A stretch of 64,000 bases of DNA from Mucilaginibacter gracilis (GCF_003633615.1 NZ_RBKU01000001.1:6014001-6078000); one strand, 5' to 3'. Shown: positions 24,206-33,195, counted from the stretch's first letter. The notes: a model not told the origin generated them from the letters alone. Translations and numbers: made by a program.

Positions 24206-24317
24206 TTAGCCCCACCCAAACCCTCCCCGGTAGGGAGGGTTTAATAATCAAATGCTATATAAAATTAAAATGCTAATCAAAAGTCTCCCCAACCGGGGGA
24301 GATTTAGAGGGGGCTAA
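24206..24317. repeat. Inverted-repeat element TTAGCCCC...GGGGCTAA
   Basis: TTAGCCCC (24206-24213) and GGGGCTAA (24310-24317) are perfect terminal inverted repeats. Inside, CCCTCCCCGGTAGGGAGGG forms its own hairpin, and CTCCCCAACCGGGGGAG forms a second. The element lies between convergent genes and contains the ispE stop codon (24304-24306), so the last residues of IspE (Ser-Pro-Leu) are encoded by it. C/G-rich words stand out against the A/T-rich middle. Confidence 0.7.
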
Positions 24318-25107
24318 ACACTTGGTTATCTTTTTCCAAAAATTCCAGGTCGGGCTTGTTTTCAAATATCCCGAATACGGAGGCACCGCTGCCGCTCATG
24401 CTGGCATATAAAGCTCCGGCCTGGTAAAGGGCTGCTTTTACGCCCCTAATTTCGGGATGCGCCTTAAAAATATGATCTTCAAAATCGTTTTTTATGTGGT
24501 TGCGCCACTCGGCAACGGGCAGTTTTATCAATTCTTTTAACGATGTTTTTACCGGTGCAGGTTTTACGCCCCGATAAGCCTCACCTGTGGATACATGCGT
24601 AGGTGGCATCACCAAAGCCAGGTAGTAGCCAGAAAGATTGAGCGTTACCGGTTCAAACTGGTCGCCCTTGTCGAAAGCGAATACAGGTTTGCTTTCTATA
24701 AAAAAAGCACAATCGGCACCTAAAACGCGCGCATAATTGCGCATTGCTTCGGCAGATAAATTTAAGCCGAACATTTGGTTAATTAACCTGATAAAATATC
24801 CGGCATCAGCCGAACCCCCACCCAAACCGGCGCCAATAGGAATGTGTTTATGCAGATGAATGCTCACAGGAGGCAAGTCATGATCCTGCTTCATCAGGTG
24901 ATAAGCTTTGATGCAAAGGTTATCTGCTACGTCGCCCGGTATACCCAGGCCCGAAGCTTCGAAGTGCAAGTGGTCGCTTTTTATAATCTCCAACACATCG
25001 TTTATTTTGATGGGATAAAAAACAGTTTCCAAATCGTGGTAACCATCTGCGCGGCGGGCGGTAATATTTAACCCTATATTTATTTTAGCTATCGGAAAAT
25101 TTATCAT
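24304..25107 (-). CDS. ispE: 4-diphosphocytidyl-2-C-methyl-D-erythritol kinase
   Basis: IspE phosphorylates CDP-methylerythritol in the non-mevalonate isoprenoid pathway. The GHMP-kinase motifs are clear: PIAKINIGLNITARRADGYH at the N-terminus, the phosphate loop PIGAGLGGGSADAG, and the C-terminal ASMSGSGASVFGIF. The 267 aa length is normal. The last codons and stop lie inside an inverted-repeat element, so the native C-terminus was probably replaced or trimmed, far from the active site. It diverges from thyA. Confidence 0.96.
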   Translation of the reverse strand: MINFPIAKINIGLNITARRADGYHDLETVFYPIKINDVLEIIKSDHLHFEASGLGIPGDVADNLCIKAYHLMKQDHDLPPVSIHLHKHIPIGAGLGGGSADAGYFIRLINQMFGLNLSAEAMRNYARVLGADCAFFIESKPVFAFDKGDQFEPVTLNLSGYYLALVMPPTHVSTGEAYRGVKPAPVKTSLKELIKLPVAEWRNHIKNDFEDHIFKAHPEIRGVKAALYQAGALYASMSGSGASVFGIFENKPDLEFLEKDNQVFSPL

Positions 25108-25192
25108 AAACGAAAACGACTAACAACGGACTCTATTTTTGCACATCCCGTAGGATACCAAAATTAGTTTTTTTTCTTTTGTGTTTTGGAAA

Positions 25193-25273
25193 AGTTATTG
25201 GTTAGTGAGTTATTAGGTTATTGGTTAATGGTACCTCGCCCAAATAACTCAGTAACACAATAACCCAATAACT
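25193..25273. repeat. Imperfect inverted repeat made of GTTATTGG-like words
   Basis: The left arm (about 25193-25224) repeats GTTATTGGTTAGTGAGTTATTAGGTTATTGG; the right arm (about 25239-25273) carries AATAACTCAGTAACACAATAACCCAATAACT, its approximate complement. Both arms are themselves made of short related words. It lies in the leader of thyA and would form a hairpin ending eight bases before the ATG. No T-run follows. Confidence 0.6.
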
Positions 25274-25281
25274 ACAAAAAC

Positions 25282-26103
25282 ATGAAACAATACCTCGACC
25301 TGATGCAACATGTGCTGGATAACGGCGCTCAAAAACACGACCGTACCGGAACCGGGACGATAAGCGTTTTTGGATACCAGATGCGTTTTAACCTGCAGGA
25401 TGGTTTTCCGTTGGTTACTACTAAAAAGCTGCACCTTAAATCAATCATTCACGAACTGATATGGTTTTTGAGCGGCGATACCAATATACGTTACCTGAAA
25501 GAAAACGGCGTACGCATTTGGGATGAGTGGGCCGATGCCGACGGCAACCTTGGCCCTGTTTATGGTTACCAATGGCGATGCTGGCCAAAACCAGATGGCG
25601 GACACATCGATCAGATAAGTCAGGTTATCAAAACCCTGAAAAGCAATCCCGACTCGCGCCGCATTATGGTTTCGGCCTGGAATGTTGCCGATGTAGAACA
25701 AATGGCACTGCCACCCTGCCATAGCTTATTTCAGTTTTATGTGCAGCCCCCTAACCCCCAAAAGGGCGAACTGAGAGGCAAATTGAGTTGCCAGCTATAC
25801 CAGCGTAGCGCCGATATTTTTTTGGGCGTGCCATTCAACATTGCATCATACGCTTTGCTTACCATGATGGTAGCACAAGTGTGCGATCTGGATTATGGCG
25901 ATTTTATCCACACCCTGGGGGATGCACATTTGTACAACAACCACCTTGAGCAAACGCGTTTACAACTAAGCCGCGAGCCCCGGCCACTGCCAACCATGAA
26001 GATAAACCCCGATGTAAAAGATATTTTTGGATTTAAGTTTGAGGATTTCAGCCTGGAAAATTATGATCCGCATCCGCATATTAAGGGTGTGGTAGCCGTG
26101 TAA
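25282..26103 (+). CDS. thyA: Thymidylate synthase
   Basis: ThyA methylates dUMP to dTMP with methylene-tetrahydrofolate, which becomes dihydrofolate. Recognisable are DRTGTGTISVFGYQ, the FPLVTTKKLHLKSIIHELIW segment, the catalytic cysteine in ALPPCHSLFQFYV, the CQLYQRSADIFLGVPFNIAS phosphate/nucleotide motif, and GDAHLYNNH. The C-terminus ends in AV, close to the usual AV/API end. folA follows 150 bases later, and it recycles the dihydrofolate. The leader contains a hairpin repeat. Confidence 0.97.
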   Translation: MKQYLDLMQHVLDNGAQKHDRTGTGTISVFGYQMRFNLQDGFPLVTTKKLHLKSIIHELIWFLSGDTNIRYLKENGVRIWDEWADADGNLGPVYGYQWRCWPKPDGGHIDQISQVIKTLKSNPDSRRIMVSAWNVADVEQMALPPCHSLFQFYVQPPNPQKGELRGKLSCQLYQRSADIFLGVPFNIASYALLTMMVAQVCDLDYGDFIHTLGDAHLYNNHLEQTRLQLSREPRPLPTMKINPDVKDIFGFKFEDFSLENYDPHPHIKGVVAV

Positions 26104-26136
26104 TTTTCTTTTAATAACACCCTGCTATTGCAAATT

Positions 26137-26220
26137 ACTAAGCAATCTCTACGCAGCACAAACGGACTTACAGAGCGGCTCTGTATAGTTTAGATATTGC
26201 TTCGTACCTCGCAATGACGT
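26137..26220. repeat. Degenerate copy of a CGCAATGAC-ended inverted repeat
   Basis: The right end GATATTGCTTCGTACCTCGCAATGACG (26193-26219) looks like one arm of a hairpin family ended by CGTCATTGCGAG. The left end keeps only the inner part (AAGCAATCTCTACGC, 26140-26154), so the outer arm is missing. The loop carries the palindrome ACAGAGCGGCTCTGT (26170-26184). A complete hairpin with the same GTCATTGCGAGCGA ends lies between cydA and cydB. Confidence 0.55.
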
Positions 26221-26251
26221 AATGTTTAACCTTTTTTAGCTCCATCACACC

Positions 26252-26734
26252 ATGTACATAACCATTGTAGTAGCCATTGCATCCAACTATGCCATCGGGA
26301 AAAATAACCAGTTGCTTTGGCATCTCCCTAAAGATTTAAAGCATTTTAAAGATATTACTGCCGGAGGCACCGTTATTATGGGCCGCAAAACGTTCGATTC
26401 GGTAGGTAAGCCGTTGCCAAAGCGACGTAACATTATCATCACCAGGCAAAATATAACTATTGATGGCTGCGAAGTTGTTAACTCGCTTGATGCTGCCATT
26501 GCACTTTGTAAAGATGAGCAAGAAGTTTTTATTGTTGGCGGAGCCGAGATTTACCGCCAGGCTATGCACATTTGCAACCGCATATACCTCACTATAGTAC
26601 ATCACGCTTTTGATGCAGATACCTTTTTCCCGGAAATTGCTTACAAAGAGTGGAAAGAAACAGAGCGAGAAGACCATGAAACCGACGAAAAACACGCATT
26701 TAGCTATTCTTTTATCACTCTGGTACGGGCCTAA
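26252..26734 (+). CDS. folA: Dihydrofolate reductase
   Basis: DHFR reduces dihydrofolate to tetrahydrofolate with NADPH. The 160 aa protein shows IVVAIASNYAIGKNNQLLWH with the LWHLPKDLKHFK substrate loop, the NADPH motif VIMGRKTFDSVGKPLPKRRN, and EVFIVGGAEIYRQAM near the C-terminus. The acidic active-site residue is the Asp in LPKDLKHF. It lies just downstream of thyA and is probably expressed with it, unless the intervening repeat interferes. Confidence 0.97.
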   Translation: MYITIVVAIASNYAIGKNNQLLWHLPKDLKHFKDITAGGTVIMGRKTFDSVGKPLPKRRNIIITRQNITIDGCEVVNSLDAAIALCKDEQEVFIVGGAEIYRQAMHICNRIYLTIVHHAFDADTFFPEIAYKEWKETEREDHETDEKHAFSYSFITLVRA

Positions 26735-26787
26735 CAATTAATGTTTTATTTTGTGTGATTAAAAAAATTCATTTTGCGAAATTTTAT

Positions 26788-26795
26788 TAGATTTG
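26788..26795 (+). promoter_or_regulatory. Candidate -7 box for secDF
   Basis: TAGATTTG matches TAnnTTTG exactly and lies 53 bases before the secDF ATG. A TTG at 26774-26776 is too close for the usual -33 spacing, so only the -7 part is convincing. Confidence 0.4.
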
Positions 26796-26848
26796 CCATC
26801 TTGTTAAAAAAGCTTATAGACTAATTGATTACACATTTTTAATTTACA

Positions 26849-29803
26849 ATGCAAGGTAAAGGGATTATTAAATTTTTCGCAATTCTACTGGCGGTAGTTT
26901 GCTTATATCAGCTCTCGTTCACATTTGTGGCGCAGAAAGTTAAGCGCGATGCCAAAGAATATGCGAAAGGTAACATGGCAAAGGAAAGAGGCTACCTGGA
27001 TTCGATGGCTACACAGCCAGTCTATCCGGTACTCAAACACACTTATCAATACTGCTTAGACAAGGAAATTGCTTTGGGCTTGGATTTGAAGGGCGGTATG
27101 GACGTTACCATGCAAATATCATTGGTTGAATTGGTAAAATCGTTATCAAACAATAACCCTGATGTTGCTTTTAACCAGGCTTTAAGTAATGCTTCGGCAA
27201 TTGCTAAAAACAGCACGGCCGATTACATAACCCTGTTTGTACAGGAATATGAAAAACTGGTGCCTAATGCTAAACTGGCCGCAATATTTTCTACAAAAGA
27301 AAACCAGGATCACATTAAGTTTAACGCCACAAACAACGAAGTGCAAGCTTACCTGCAAGACCAGGCTAAGGTTGCCATTATACAGGCCAAAACGGTATTA
27401 ACTACCCGTATTGACCAGTTTGGCGTTACACAACCCAATATCCAGCTTCAACAAGGCAACCGGATATTGATTGAGTTACCCGGTGTGTTTGATAAGGAAC
27501 GGGTTGATAAGCTTTTACAAGGTTCGGCAAATTTGGAGTTTTACGAAACTTATGAAAACGCCGATTTTTATCAGTTTTTAATGAATGCTGATAAAATTTT
27601 AGCCGCAAAAGCTAAAGCCGCAAAAACCGATACAACAGCTAAAGTTGCTGCTGCAACCGGTACCAAAACAGATACCGCGGCAAAATCAAACGCACTAAGC
27701 CTTTTAAATAAAGTTAAAAAGAGTGCAGATAAAGACAGCACATCGGCGCTAGGCAAAAATCAGGCTTCGCAAAACCCATTGCTTTCTTTATTGCATTTGA
27801 GTATTTACCCCGGTCAAAATAACCAACCTCAACTTGGTACTGGGCCGGTTGTTGGTCAGGCTCTTCAAAAAGATACTGCCAAAATCAATGCGTTTTTAAA
27901 CAGCCCCGAGGTTAAATCTTCGATGCCACGTAATGCTAAATTATTATGGGGTGTAAAAGGCAGCGAGAAAAAAGTATTTGAATTATACGCTGTTAAATTA
28001 TCGGGATCAGAAAACGGACCGGTATTATCGGGAGATGTAATATCAGATGCCGGACCAAGCACTGACGAAAAGGGAAACCCCGAAGTTAGAATGGTTATGA
28101 ACTCGGAAGGCGCTACCAAATGGAGAAGAGTAACTGCCGAAGCTGCTGCTAAAGAGCCTAAAAAAGCTATTGCTATTGTATTAGACGACAATGTATACTC
28201 GGCACCAACCGTACAAAACGAAATTTCGGGCGGTATATCATCCATCAGCGGAAGCTTCACTATTGATGACACTAAAGATTTAGCCAACGTATTAAAATCG
28301 GGCCGTTTAAAAGCTCCCGCTCACATTATAGGCGAAGAAATTGTAGGTGCCTCGTTAGGGCAGGAAGCTATTAGCGATGGTTTAACCTCATCATTAGTAG
28401 GTTTATTGGTGGTACTAGTGTTTATGGTACTTTACTATAACCGTGCAGGTACTGTAGCCTGTGTGGCGGTAGTAGTTAACGTATTCTTTTTAATGGGTGT
28501 ACTGGCCAGCTTACACGCAGTGTTAACCTTAGAAGGTATTGCTGGTATAGTTTTAACCCTGGGTATTGCGGTTGATGCCAACGTATTGATATACGAGCGT
28601 ATCCGCGAAGAACTTGATCATGGCAAATCGTTACGTATTGCTATTGCCGATGGTTTTAAACATGCGTTATCATCAATTCTGGATTCTAACATCAGTACGT
28701 TCCTTACCGGTTTAATACTTTATATATTTGGTTCGGGCCCTATCAGAGGTTTTGCTACCACTTTGATGATTGGTATTGTAACTTCATTATTCTGTTCTTT
28801 ATTAATTTCAAGGTTAATTTTTGAATGGTTGCTTAAAAGAGATAAGCCAATCAAGTTTTCAAACCCATGGAGTTCACATACTTTCAAAAACGCTAATTTT
28901 GCGTTTGTTAAAAACCGTTTCAAGTTTTACATCTTCTCGGGTGTATTTATCCTTATCGGTATTGTATCAATGGCTACGCGGGGCTTTAACTACGGTGTTG
29001 ATTTCCGTGGTGGCCGTACTTTTATCGTTCGCTATGATCAGCCGGTATCAAGCGAAAAGGTAAACGACGTGCTTGTTAACATGATGAGTAAAGAAACCAT
29101 AGTTAAAACCTACGGAACATCTGGCCAGCAAGTAAGCATTACAACTACTTACCTTATTGACGATAACAGCGATGGCGCCGATGCCAAAGCACAGGCTAAA
29201 CTAAACGAAGGGCTTTCGCAAATACCGGGCAAGTTCCAAATTATGAGCCAGCAAAAAGTAGGCCCAACCATTGCAAGCGATTTAAAATCGTCGGCAGTGT
29301 ACGCGGTTCTTTTCGCCATCATTATTATATCCATTTATATATTGGTTCGTTTCCGCAAATGGCAGTTTAGTTTGGGTGCAATGATTGCAACCGCGCATGA
29401 TGCCTTGCTGGTATTATCGTTCTTCTCTATATTTAAAGATATGTTGCCGTTTTCGTTGGATATTGACCAAAAGTTTATTGCCGCTATATTAACGGTAATT
29501 GGTTACTCTATTAACGATACCGTTGTAGTGTTTGACCGTATCCGCGAGTTCTTGAACCTGCACCATGCTAAAACCGATAACCCTAAAGAGGTTATTAACC
29601 AGGCTATTAATAGCACCCTAAGCCGTACCATTATTACAGCTTTAACTGTAGTGTTTGTATTGATAGTGTTATTTATATTTGGTGGCGACGTAATTAGAGG
29701 GTTCTCGTTCGCATTATTAATTGGTGTGTGCTTTGGTACATACTCGTCTATATGCGTGGCAACTCCTGTTATTATCGACTTCGGAAAAAAAGACCTGCGC
29801 TAG
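26849..29803 (+). CDS. secDF: Fused protein translocase subunits SecD-SecF
   Basis: SecDF uses the proton gradient to pull proteins out of the SecYEG channel. The 984 aa chain contains both subunits. SecD has the N-terminal helix, EIALGLDLKGGMDVTM, the DQFGVTQPNIQLQ segment of the P1 head, and helices around GIVLTLGIAVDANVLIYERI. SecF begins near residue 690 with NYGVDFRGGRTFIVRYDQP and ends with AILTVIGYSINDTVVVFDRI. The P1 region carries an Ala/Lys/Thr/Asp-rich insert at about residues 250-300. A strong terminator follows, so it is the end of its transcript. Confidence 0.96.
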   Translation: MQGKGIIKFFAILLAVVCLYQLSFTFVAQKVKRDAKEYAKGNMAKERGYLDSMATQPVYPVLKHTYQYCLDKEIALGLDLKGGMDVTMQISLVELVKSLSNNNPDVAFNQALSNASAIAKNSTADYITLFVQEYEKLVPNAKLAAIFSTKENQDHIKFNATNNEVQAYLQDQAKVAIIQAKTVLTTRIDQFGVTQPNIQLQQGNRILIELPGVFDKERVDKLLQGSANLEFYETYENADFYQFLMNADKILAAKAKAAKTDTTAKVAAATGTKTDTAAKSNALSLLNKVKKSADKDSTSALGKNQASQNPLLSLLHLSIYPGQNNQPQLGTGPVVGQALQKDTAKINAFLNSPEVKSSMPRNAKLLWGVKGSEKKVFELYAVKLSGSENGPVLSGDVISDAGPSTDEKGNPEVRMVMNSEGATKWRRVTAEAAAKEPKKAIAIVLDDNVYSAPTVQNEISGGISSISGSFTIDDTKDLANVLKSGRLKAPAHIIGEEIVGASLGQEAISDGLTSSLVGLLVVLVFMVLYYNRAGTVACVAVVVNVFFLMGVLASLHAVLTLEGIAGIVLTLGIAVDANVLIYERIREELDHGKSLRIAIADGFKHALSSILDSNISTFLTGLILYIFGSGPIRGFATTLMIGIVTSLFCSLLISRLIFEWLLKRDKPIKFSNPWSSHTFKNANFAFVKNRFKFYIFSGVFILIGIVSMATRGFNYGVDFRGGRTFIVRYDQPVSSEKVNDVLVNMMSKETIVKTYGTSGQQVSITTTYLIDDNSDGADAKAQAKLNEGLSQIPGKFQIMSQQKVGPTIASDLKSSAVYAVLFAIIIISIYILVRFRKWQFSLGAMIATAHDALLVLSFFSIFKDMLPFSLDIDQKFIAAILTVIGYSINDTVVVFDRIREFLNLHHAKTDNPKEVINQAINSTLSRTIITALTVVFVLIVLFIFGGDVIRGFSFALLIGVCFGTYSSICVATPVIIDFGKKDLR

Positions 29804-29826
29804 ATTCAATAAAACTTATAATAGCG

Positions 29827-29857
29827 AGCCTCCCGGTAAACACCGGGAGGCTTTTTT
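29827..29857 (+). terminator. Rho-independent terminator after secDF
   Basis: AGCCTCCCGGT (29827-29837) pairs with ACCGGGAGGCT (29842-29852) around an AAAC loop, and a T-run follows. The stem is GC-rich and starts about 23 bases after the stop codon. Confidence 0.93.
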
Positions 29858-29978
29858 ATTTAACACTAATTTGAAAATGAGACGGCTTAATCGAATTACT
29901 TTCGCTCAAATCCCAATATCCATACCCCAAATCTAAATTGCTGCCAAACACATTTTTAGCCCAATTGTATAATGTATT

Positions 29979-31292
29979 ATGGAAACAGAAAACAATTCAA
30001 AATTTCCCAAATTAGTAATTATAGGCGGCGGCTTTGGCGGTATTGAACTGGCCAAACATCTGGACGATAAGCCTGTGGATATTATCATGCTGGATAAACA
30101 CAACTATCACACCTTTCAGCCTTTATTATATCAGGTGGCAACAGGCGGCCTGGAGGCCGATTCGATAGCCTTCCCGTTGAGGAAAATATTTGAGGGCCAA
30201 AAAAATTTTAGATTCCGGATTGCCGAAGTAACCAAAATACGCCCCGGGGATAATAGCATTGACACCACTATAGGCGAAATAAAGTACGACTACCTGGTAA
30301 TTGCAACCGGCTCAACCACCAACTTTTTTGGCAACAAGCAAATTGAGCACTTCTCGATGCCGATGAAAAGCATACCCGAGGCACTCAACCTGCGGAGTAT
30401 GATATTGCAAAATTTAGAAGAAGCCATATTACAAAACGGCAAAGAAGCGCGCGAACCTTATATGAATTTTGTTGTAGTTGGCGCCGGCCCCACCGGGGTT
30501 GAACTATCGGGAGCCATTGCCGAATTGCGCAATCATATTTTACATAAAGACTACCCGGAACTTAATAAAGACGAAATGAAGGTTTACCTGGTTGAAGGTT
30601 TGCCCAAAGTATTGCAGGTAATGTCGGAGCAGGCATCATCCAAATCAACCGAGTTTTTAAAGGAGATTGGCGTTGAAGTGTTAACCAATGTAACCGTTAA
30701 GGATTACGACGGTAAGGAAATTAAATTAGGAGATGGCAAAAGCATTAAAACGCACAACGTAATCTGGTCTGCCGGGGTAATGGGCCAGGTGATTGATGGT
30801 TTACCAAAAGAAGGTATAGTAAAAGGTAACCGCATACAAACCGACGAAATAAACAGGGTTAACGGGCAAACCAATATTTTTGCCATTGGCGACGTGGCCG
30901 CTATAATTACTCCTGATACACCAAAAGGCCATCCAGGTGTAGCACAGGTGGCCATACAACAAGGCACGCACCTGGCTAAAAACCTCATCAAAATAATTGA
31001 CGGCCAACCCGCCGAACCGTTTAAATATAACGATAAAGGGTCGTTGGCAACCATAGGCCGCAACAAGGCCGTTGCCGATATTGGTAAAATACGCTTCCAG
31101 GGATTTTTTGCCTGGCTGGTGTGGATGTTTGTGCATTTAATATCATTAGCCGGTTTCCGCAACCGGGTGGTTGTTTTTATTAACTGGATAGGCAGCTATT
31201 TTAGCTATAATGGCGGTACACGGCTCATCATCCGTAAATTTATTCGCGAAGAAATTGTGGCAACAGAGCACTTGCCGAAAGCCAACGATTGA
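29979..31292 (+). CDS. Type II NADH dehydrogenase-like FAD oxidoreductase
   Basis: The FAD-binding motif VIIGGGFGGIELAKHL is at the N-terminus and the NAD-binding motif FVVVGAGPTGVELSGAIAEL is in the middle. VIWSAGVMG and FAIGDVAAI, followed by HPGVAQVAIQQG, are typical of NDH-2. The C-terminal segment FFAWLVWMFVHLISLAGFRN is the membrane-attachment part that docks on the quinone. It would pass electrons from NADH to menaquinone without pumping protons. The length, 437 aa, is normal. The cytochrome bd genes at 53.6-56.4 kb could be the downstream oxidase. Confidence 0.92.
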   Translation: METENNSKFPKLVIIGGGFGGIELAKHLDDKPVDIIMLDKHNYHTFQPLLYQVATGGLEADSIAFPLRKIFEGQKNFRFRIAEVTKIRPGDNSIDTTIGEIKYDYLVIATGSTTNFFGNKQIEHFSMPMKSIPEALNLRSMILQNLEEAILQNGKEAREPYMNFVVVGAGPTGVELSGAIAELRNHILHKDYPELNKDEMKVYLVEGLPKVLQVMSEQASSKSTEFLKEIGVEVLTNVTVKDYDGKEIKLGDGKSIKTHNVIWSAGVMGQVIDGLPKEGIVKGNRIQTDEINRVNGQTNIFAIGDVAAIITPDTPKGHPGVAQVAIQQGTHLAKNLIKIIDGQPAEPFKYNDKGSLATIGRNKAVADIGKIRFQGFFAWLVWMFVHLISLAGFRNRVVVFINWIGSYFSYNGGTRLIIRKFIREEIVATEHLPKAND

Positions 31293-31347
31293 GTAAAAAA
31301 GGTCTGTCAATTTATTTTGAGATTACTCAATCTTACATAAATAAATG

Positions 31348-31355
31348 TATGTTTG
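31348..31355 (+). promoter_or_regulatory. Candidate -7 box upstream of the lipoprotein operon
   Basis: TATGTTTG matches TAnnTTTG exactly and ends 20 bases before the ATG at 31376. The nearest TTG upstream (31317-31319) is farther away than the usual -33 spacing. Confidence 0.4.
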
Positions 31356-31375
31356 GGTAATTAATATATTAATAA

Positions 31376-31699
31376 ATGAAACAACTTTTACCTATAACAT
31401 TGCTATTATGCCTTTTACTTTGCAGCTGCGGAGATGATGATAATGATGATAAAGCTAAACAGGTTGATAAAAAGGGCAGCATAGAGGTTACACTCAGCAC
31501 AAGCCATATCGACTCGTTAAAAGATCTGATAACTACGCATTACATAGTTTGGCGAAGGGGACAGAAGATAAAAGAATTTGACGTTAAAGATACCGTAAAA
31601 AGCTTAGGCCTATCGGCAACCGAAGGAGAAGACGATAATGGTAATACCAAAAATATGGTAGTGCCCGAGGATTATGATTTTTACGTAACCGTTAAATAA
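31376..31699 (+). CDS. Small lipoprotein of unknown function
   Basis: The 107 aa protein starts with a lipoprotein signal peptide (MKQLLPITLLLCLLLCSCGD); Cys in LCSC is the probable lipidated residue. An Asp-rich stretch (GDDDNDDKAK) follows, which may serve as an export or tether signal. The remaining 75 residues show alternating strands (GSIEVTLSTSH, HYIVWRRGQKIKEF) and no motif I recognise. It heads a likely operon with the next lipoprotein, a GspS-like ligase and an HMG-CoA-lyase-like enzyme. Confidence 0.75.
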   Translation: MKQLLPITLLLCLLLCSCGDDDNDDKAKQVDKKGSIEVTLSTSHIDSLKDLITTHYIVWRRGQKIKEFDVKDTVKSLGLSATEGEDDNGNTKNMVVPEDYDFYVTVK

Positions 31700-31708
31700 C
31701 CAGTACCA

Positions 31709-32053
31709 ATGAAAAAATCTAAGGCTATTACCCTAGTACTGGTTACCGGGCTTTTGGGTTGCAAACAAAATAAGCAACAAAGCCACATATATATGCGTAC
31801 CGATACAACCGGCAATTATTCGCCTACCACAAGTGGCTTTCATGGATACTACGTTTTTAGAGCTTATGGCAGTTATTACGATGGTGCTCATTACGGTAAA
31901 AGACACGGAAGATCATTCAACAACTTTGGTGGCCACGCAGGCTACGTAAGGCAAGGATATTCAAGTTCGGCAGTACATACTTCGCACAACGGTAGCGTAT
32001 CGCGCGGTGGTTTTGGTAGTATAGGTGGCTTTCATGCATCTTCTTCATCTTAA
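31709..32053 (+). CDS. Small Gly/Ser/His-rich lipoprotein
   Basis: A short signal peptide ends at a lipobox (LVTGLLGCKQ). The mature 95 or so residues are rich in Gly, Ser, Tyr and His (FHGYYVFRAYGSYYDGAHYG, then GFGSIGGFHASSSS), with no catalytic motif. Small low-complexity lipoproteins or membrane proteins (YgiB/DUF1190-like) accompany GspS-like YgiC/YjfC ligases in enterobacteria, and this gene sits nine bases before such a ligase. I infer the same partnership, but sequence similarity to YgiB itself is not evident. Confidence 0.65.
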   Translation: MKKSKAITLVLVTGLLGCKQNKQQSHIYMRTDTTGNYSPTTSGFHGYYVFRAYGSYYDGAHYGKRHGRSFNNFGGHAGYVRQGYSSSAVHTSHNGSVSRGGFGSIGGFHASSSS

Positions 32054-32061
32054 AAAAAATA

Positions 32062-33195
32062 ATGAAGCGTTTTAAAATATCCCCCCGCAATAACTGGCAA
32101 AAAACGGTTGAAGCCTTAGGCTTTAATTTTCATAGTACCGATGTACCGTATTGGGATGAAACCGCCCATTACACCTTTACCATGCCCGAGGTAGAAAAAC
32201 TTGAAGCCGTTACGGCCGAACTGTGGGACATGTGCATACAAGCCGTTCAGTATGTTATTGATAATAACTTGTTTGAAGCCTTTAAGATTCCGAAATTTAT
32301 TATCCCGCATATTGTAGATTCGTGGAACGAGGATGCGCCAGCTATATACGGCCGGTTTGACTTTTGGTATGATGGCATTGGCGAACCCAAATTGATTGAA
32401 TTTAATGCCGATACCCCTACCTCACTTTTTGAAGCATCAATTATACAATGGTTTTGGCTAAAGGATTTTGATGAACCGAAAGATCAGTTTAACTCACTGC
32501 ACGAGAAGCTGATTGATTACTGGAAATACCTTAAAAATTACCTGTATAACGACAAATTATATTTCAGCTGCATAAAAGATAGTTTAGAAGATTTTACTAC
32601 CACAGCCTATATGCAGGACTGTGCAATGCAGGGCGGACTTGACACGGAGTTTATTTACATTGAAGACATTGGTTGGGACAATAACAATCAATATTTTGTT
32701 GATTTAAAAAACCAACCCATCCGCAATATTTTTAAGCTATATCCGTATGAGTGGATGGTGAACGAAGCTTTTGGGCAAAACATAGTTACAGATACTCAGA
32801 AAGCACTGTGGATTGAGCCAAGTTGGAAAATGTTGTTAAGCAACAAGGCCATTTTAGCTATTTTATGGCAATTGTTTCCTGAGCATAAAAATTTGTTGCC
32901 TACGTATTTTACCAGGAGTGATTTAACAAAATATGTTAAAAAGCCTTTCCTCTCGCGCGAGGGCGCAAACATAACCATTGTGGAAAACGGCTTGGTAATA
33001 GAAGCTACTGATGGCGATTACGGTGAAGAGGGCTATGTTTACCAGGAATTGTGCAAGCTGCCCAATTTTGATGGTAATTTCCCGGTAATTGGCAGTTGGG
33101 TTATTGGGCAGCAACCCGCGGGTATAGGTATCCGCGAGTCAGATGGGTTAATTACCAATAATATGAGCCGCTTTGTTCCCCATTTAATTGAATGA
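32062..33195 (+). CDS. Glutathionylspermidine synthase-like ATP-grasp ligase (YgiC/YjfC type)
   Basis: The 377 aa protein matches the synthetase half of glutathionylspermidine synthase: YWDETAHYTFTMPEVEKLE, YGRFDFWYDGIGEPKLIEFN with the NADTPTSLFEA segment, then KPFLSREGANITIVENG, YVYQELCKLP, and the closing WVIGQQPAGIGIRE. The amidase half is absent, as in YgiC and YjfC, whose peptide-like substrate is unknown. It overlaps the following gene by four bases (ATGA) and belongs to a four-gene run with two lipoproteins. It probably joins an amine to a carboxylate in an ATP-dependent step. Confidence 0.88.
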   Translation: MKRFKISPRNNWQKTVEALGFNFHSTDVPYWDETAHYTFTMPEVEKLEAVTAELWDMCIQAVQYVIDNNLFEAFKIPKFIIPHIVDSWNEDAPAIYGRFDFWYDGIGEPKLIEFNADTPTSLFEASIIQWFWLKDFDEPKDQFNSLHEKLIDYWKYLKNYLYNDKLYFSCIKDSLEDFTTTAYMQDCAMQGGLDTEFIYIEDIGWDNNNQYFVDLKNQPIRNIFKLYPYEWMVNEAFGQNIVTDTQKALWIEPSWKMLLSNKAILAILWQLFPEHKNLLPTYFTRSDLTKYVKKPFLSREGANITIVENGLVIEATDGDYGEEGYVYQELCKLPNFDGNFPVIGSWVIGQQPAGIGIRESDGLITNNMSRFVPHLIE

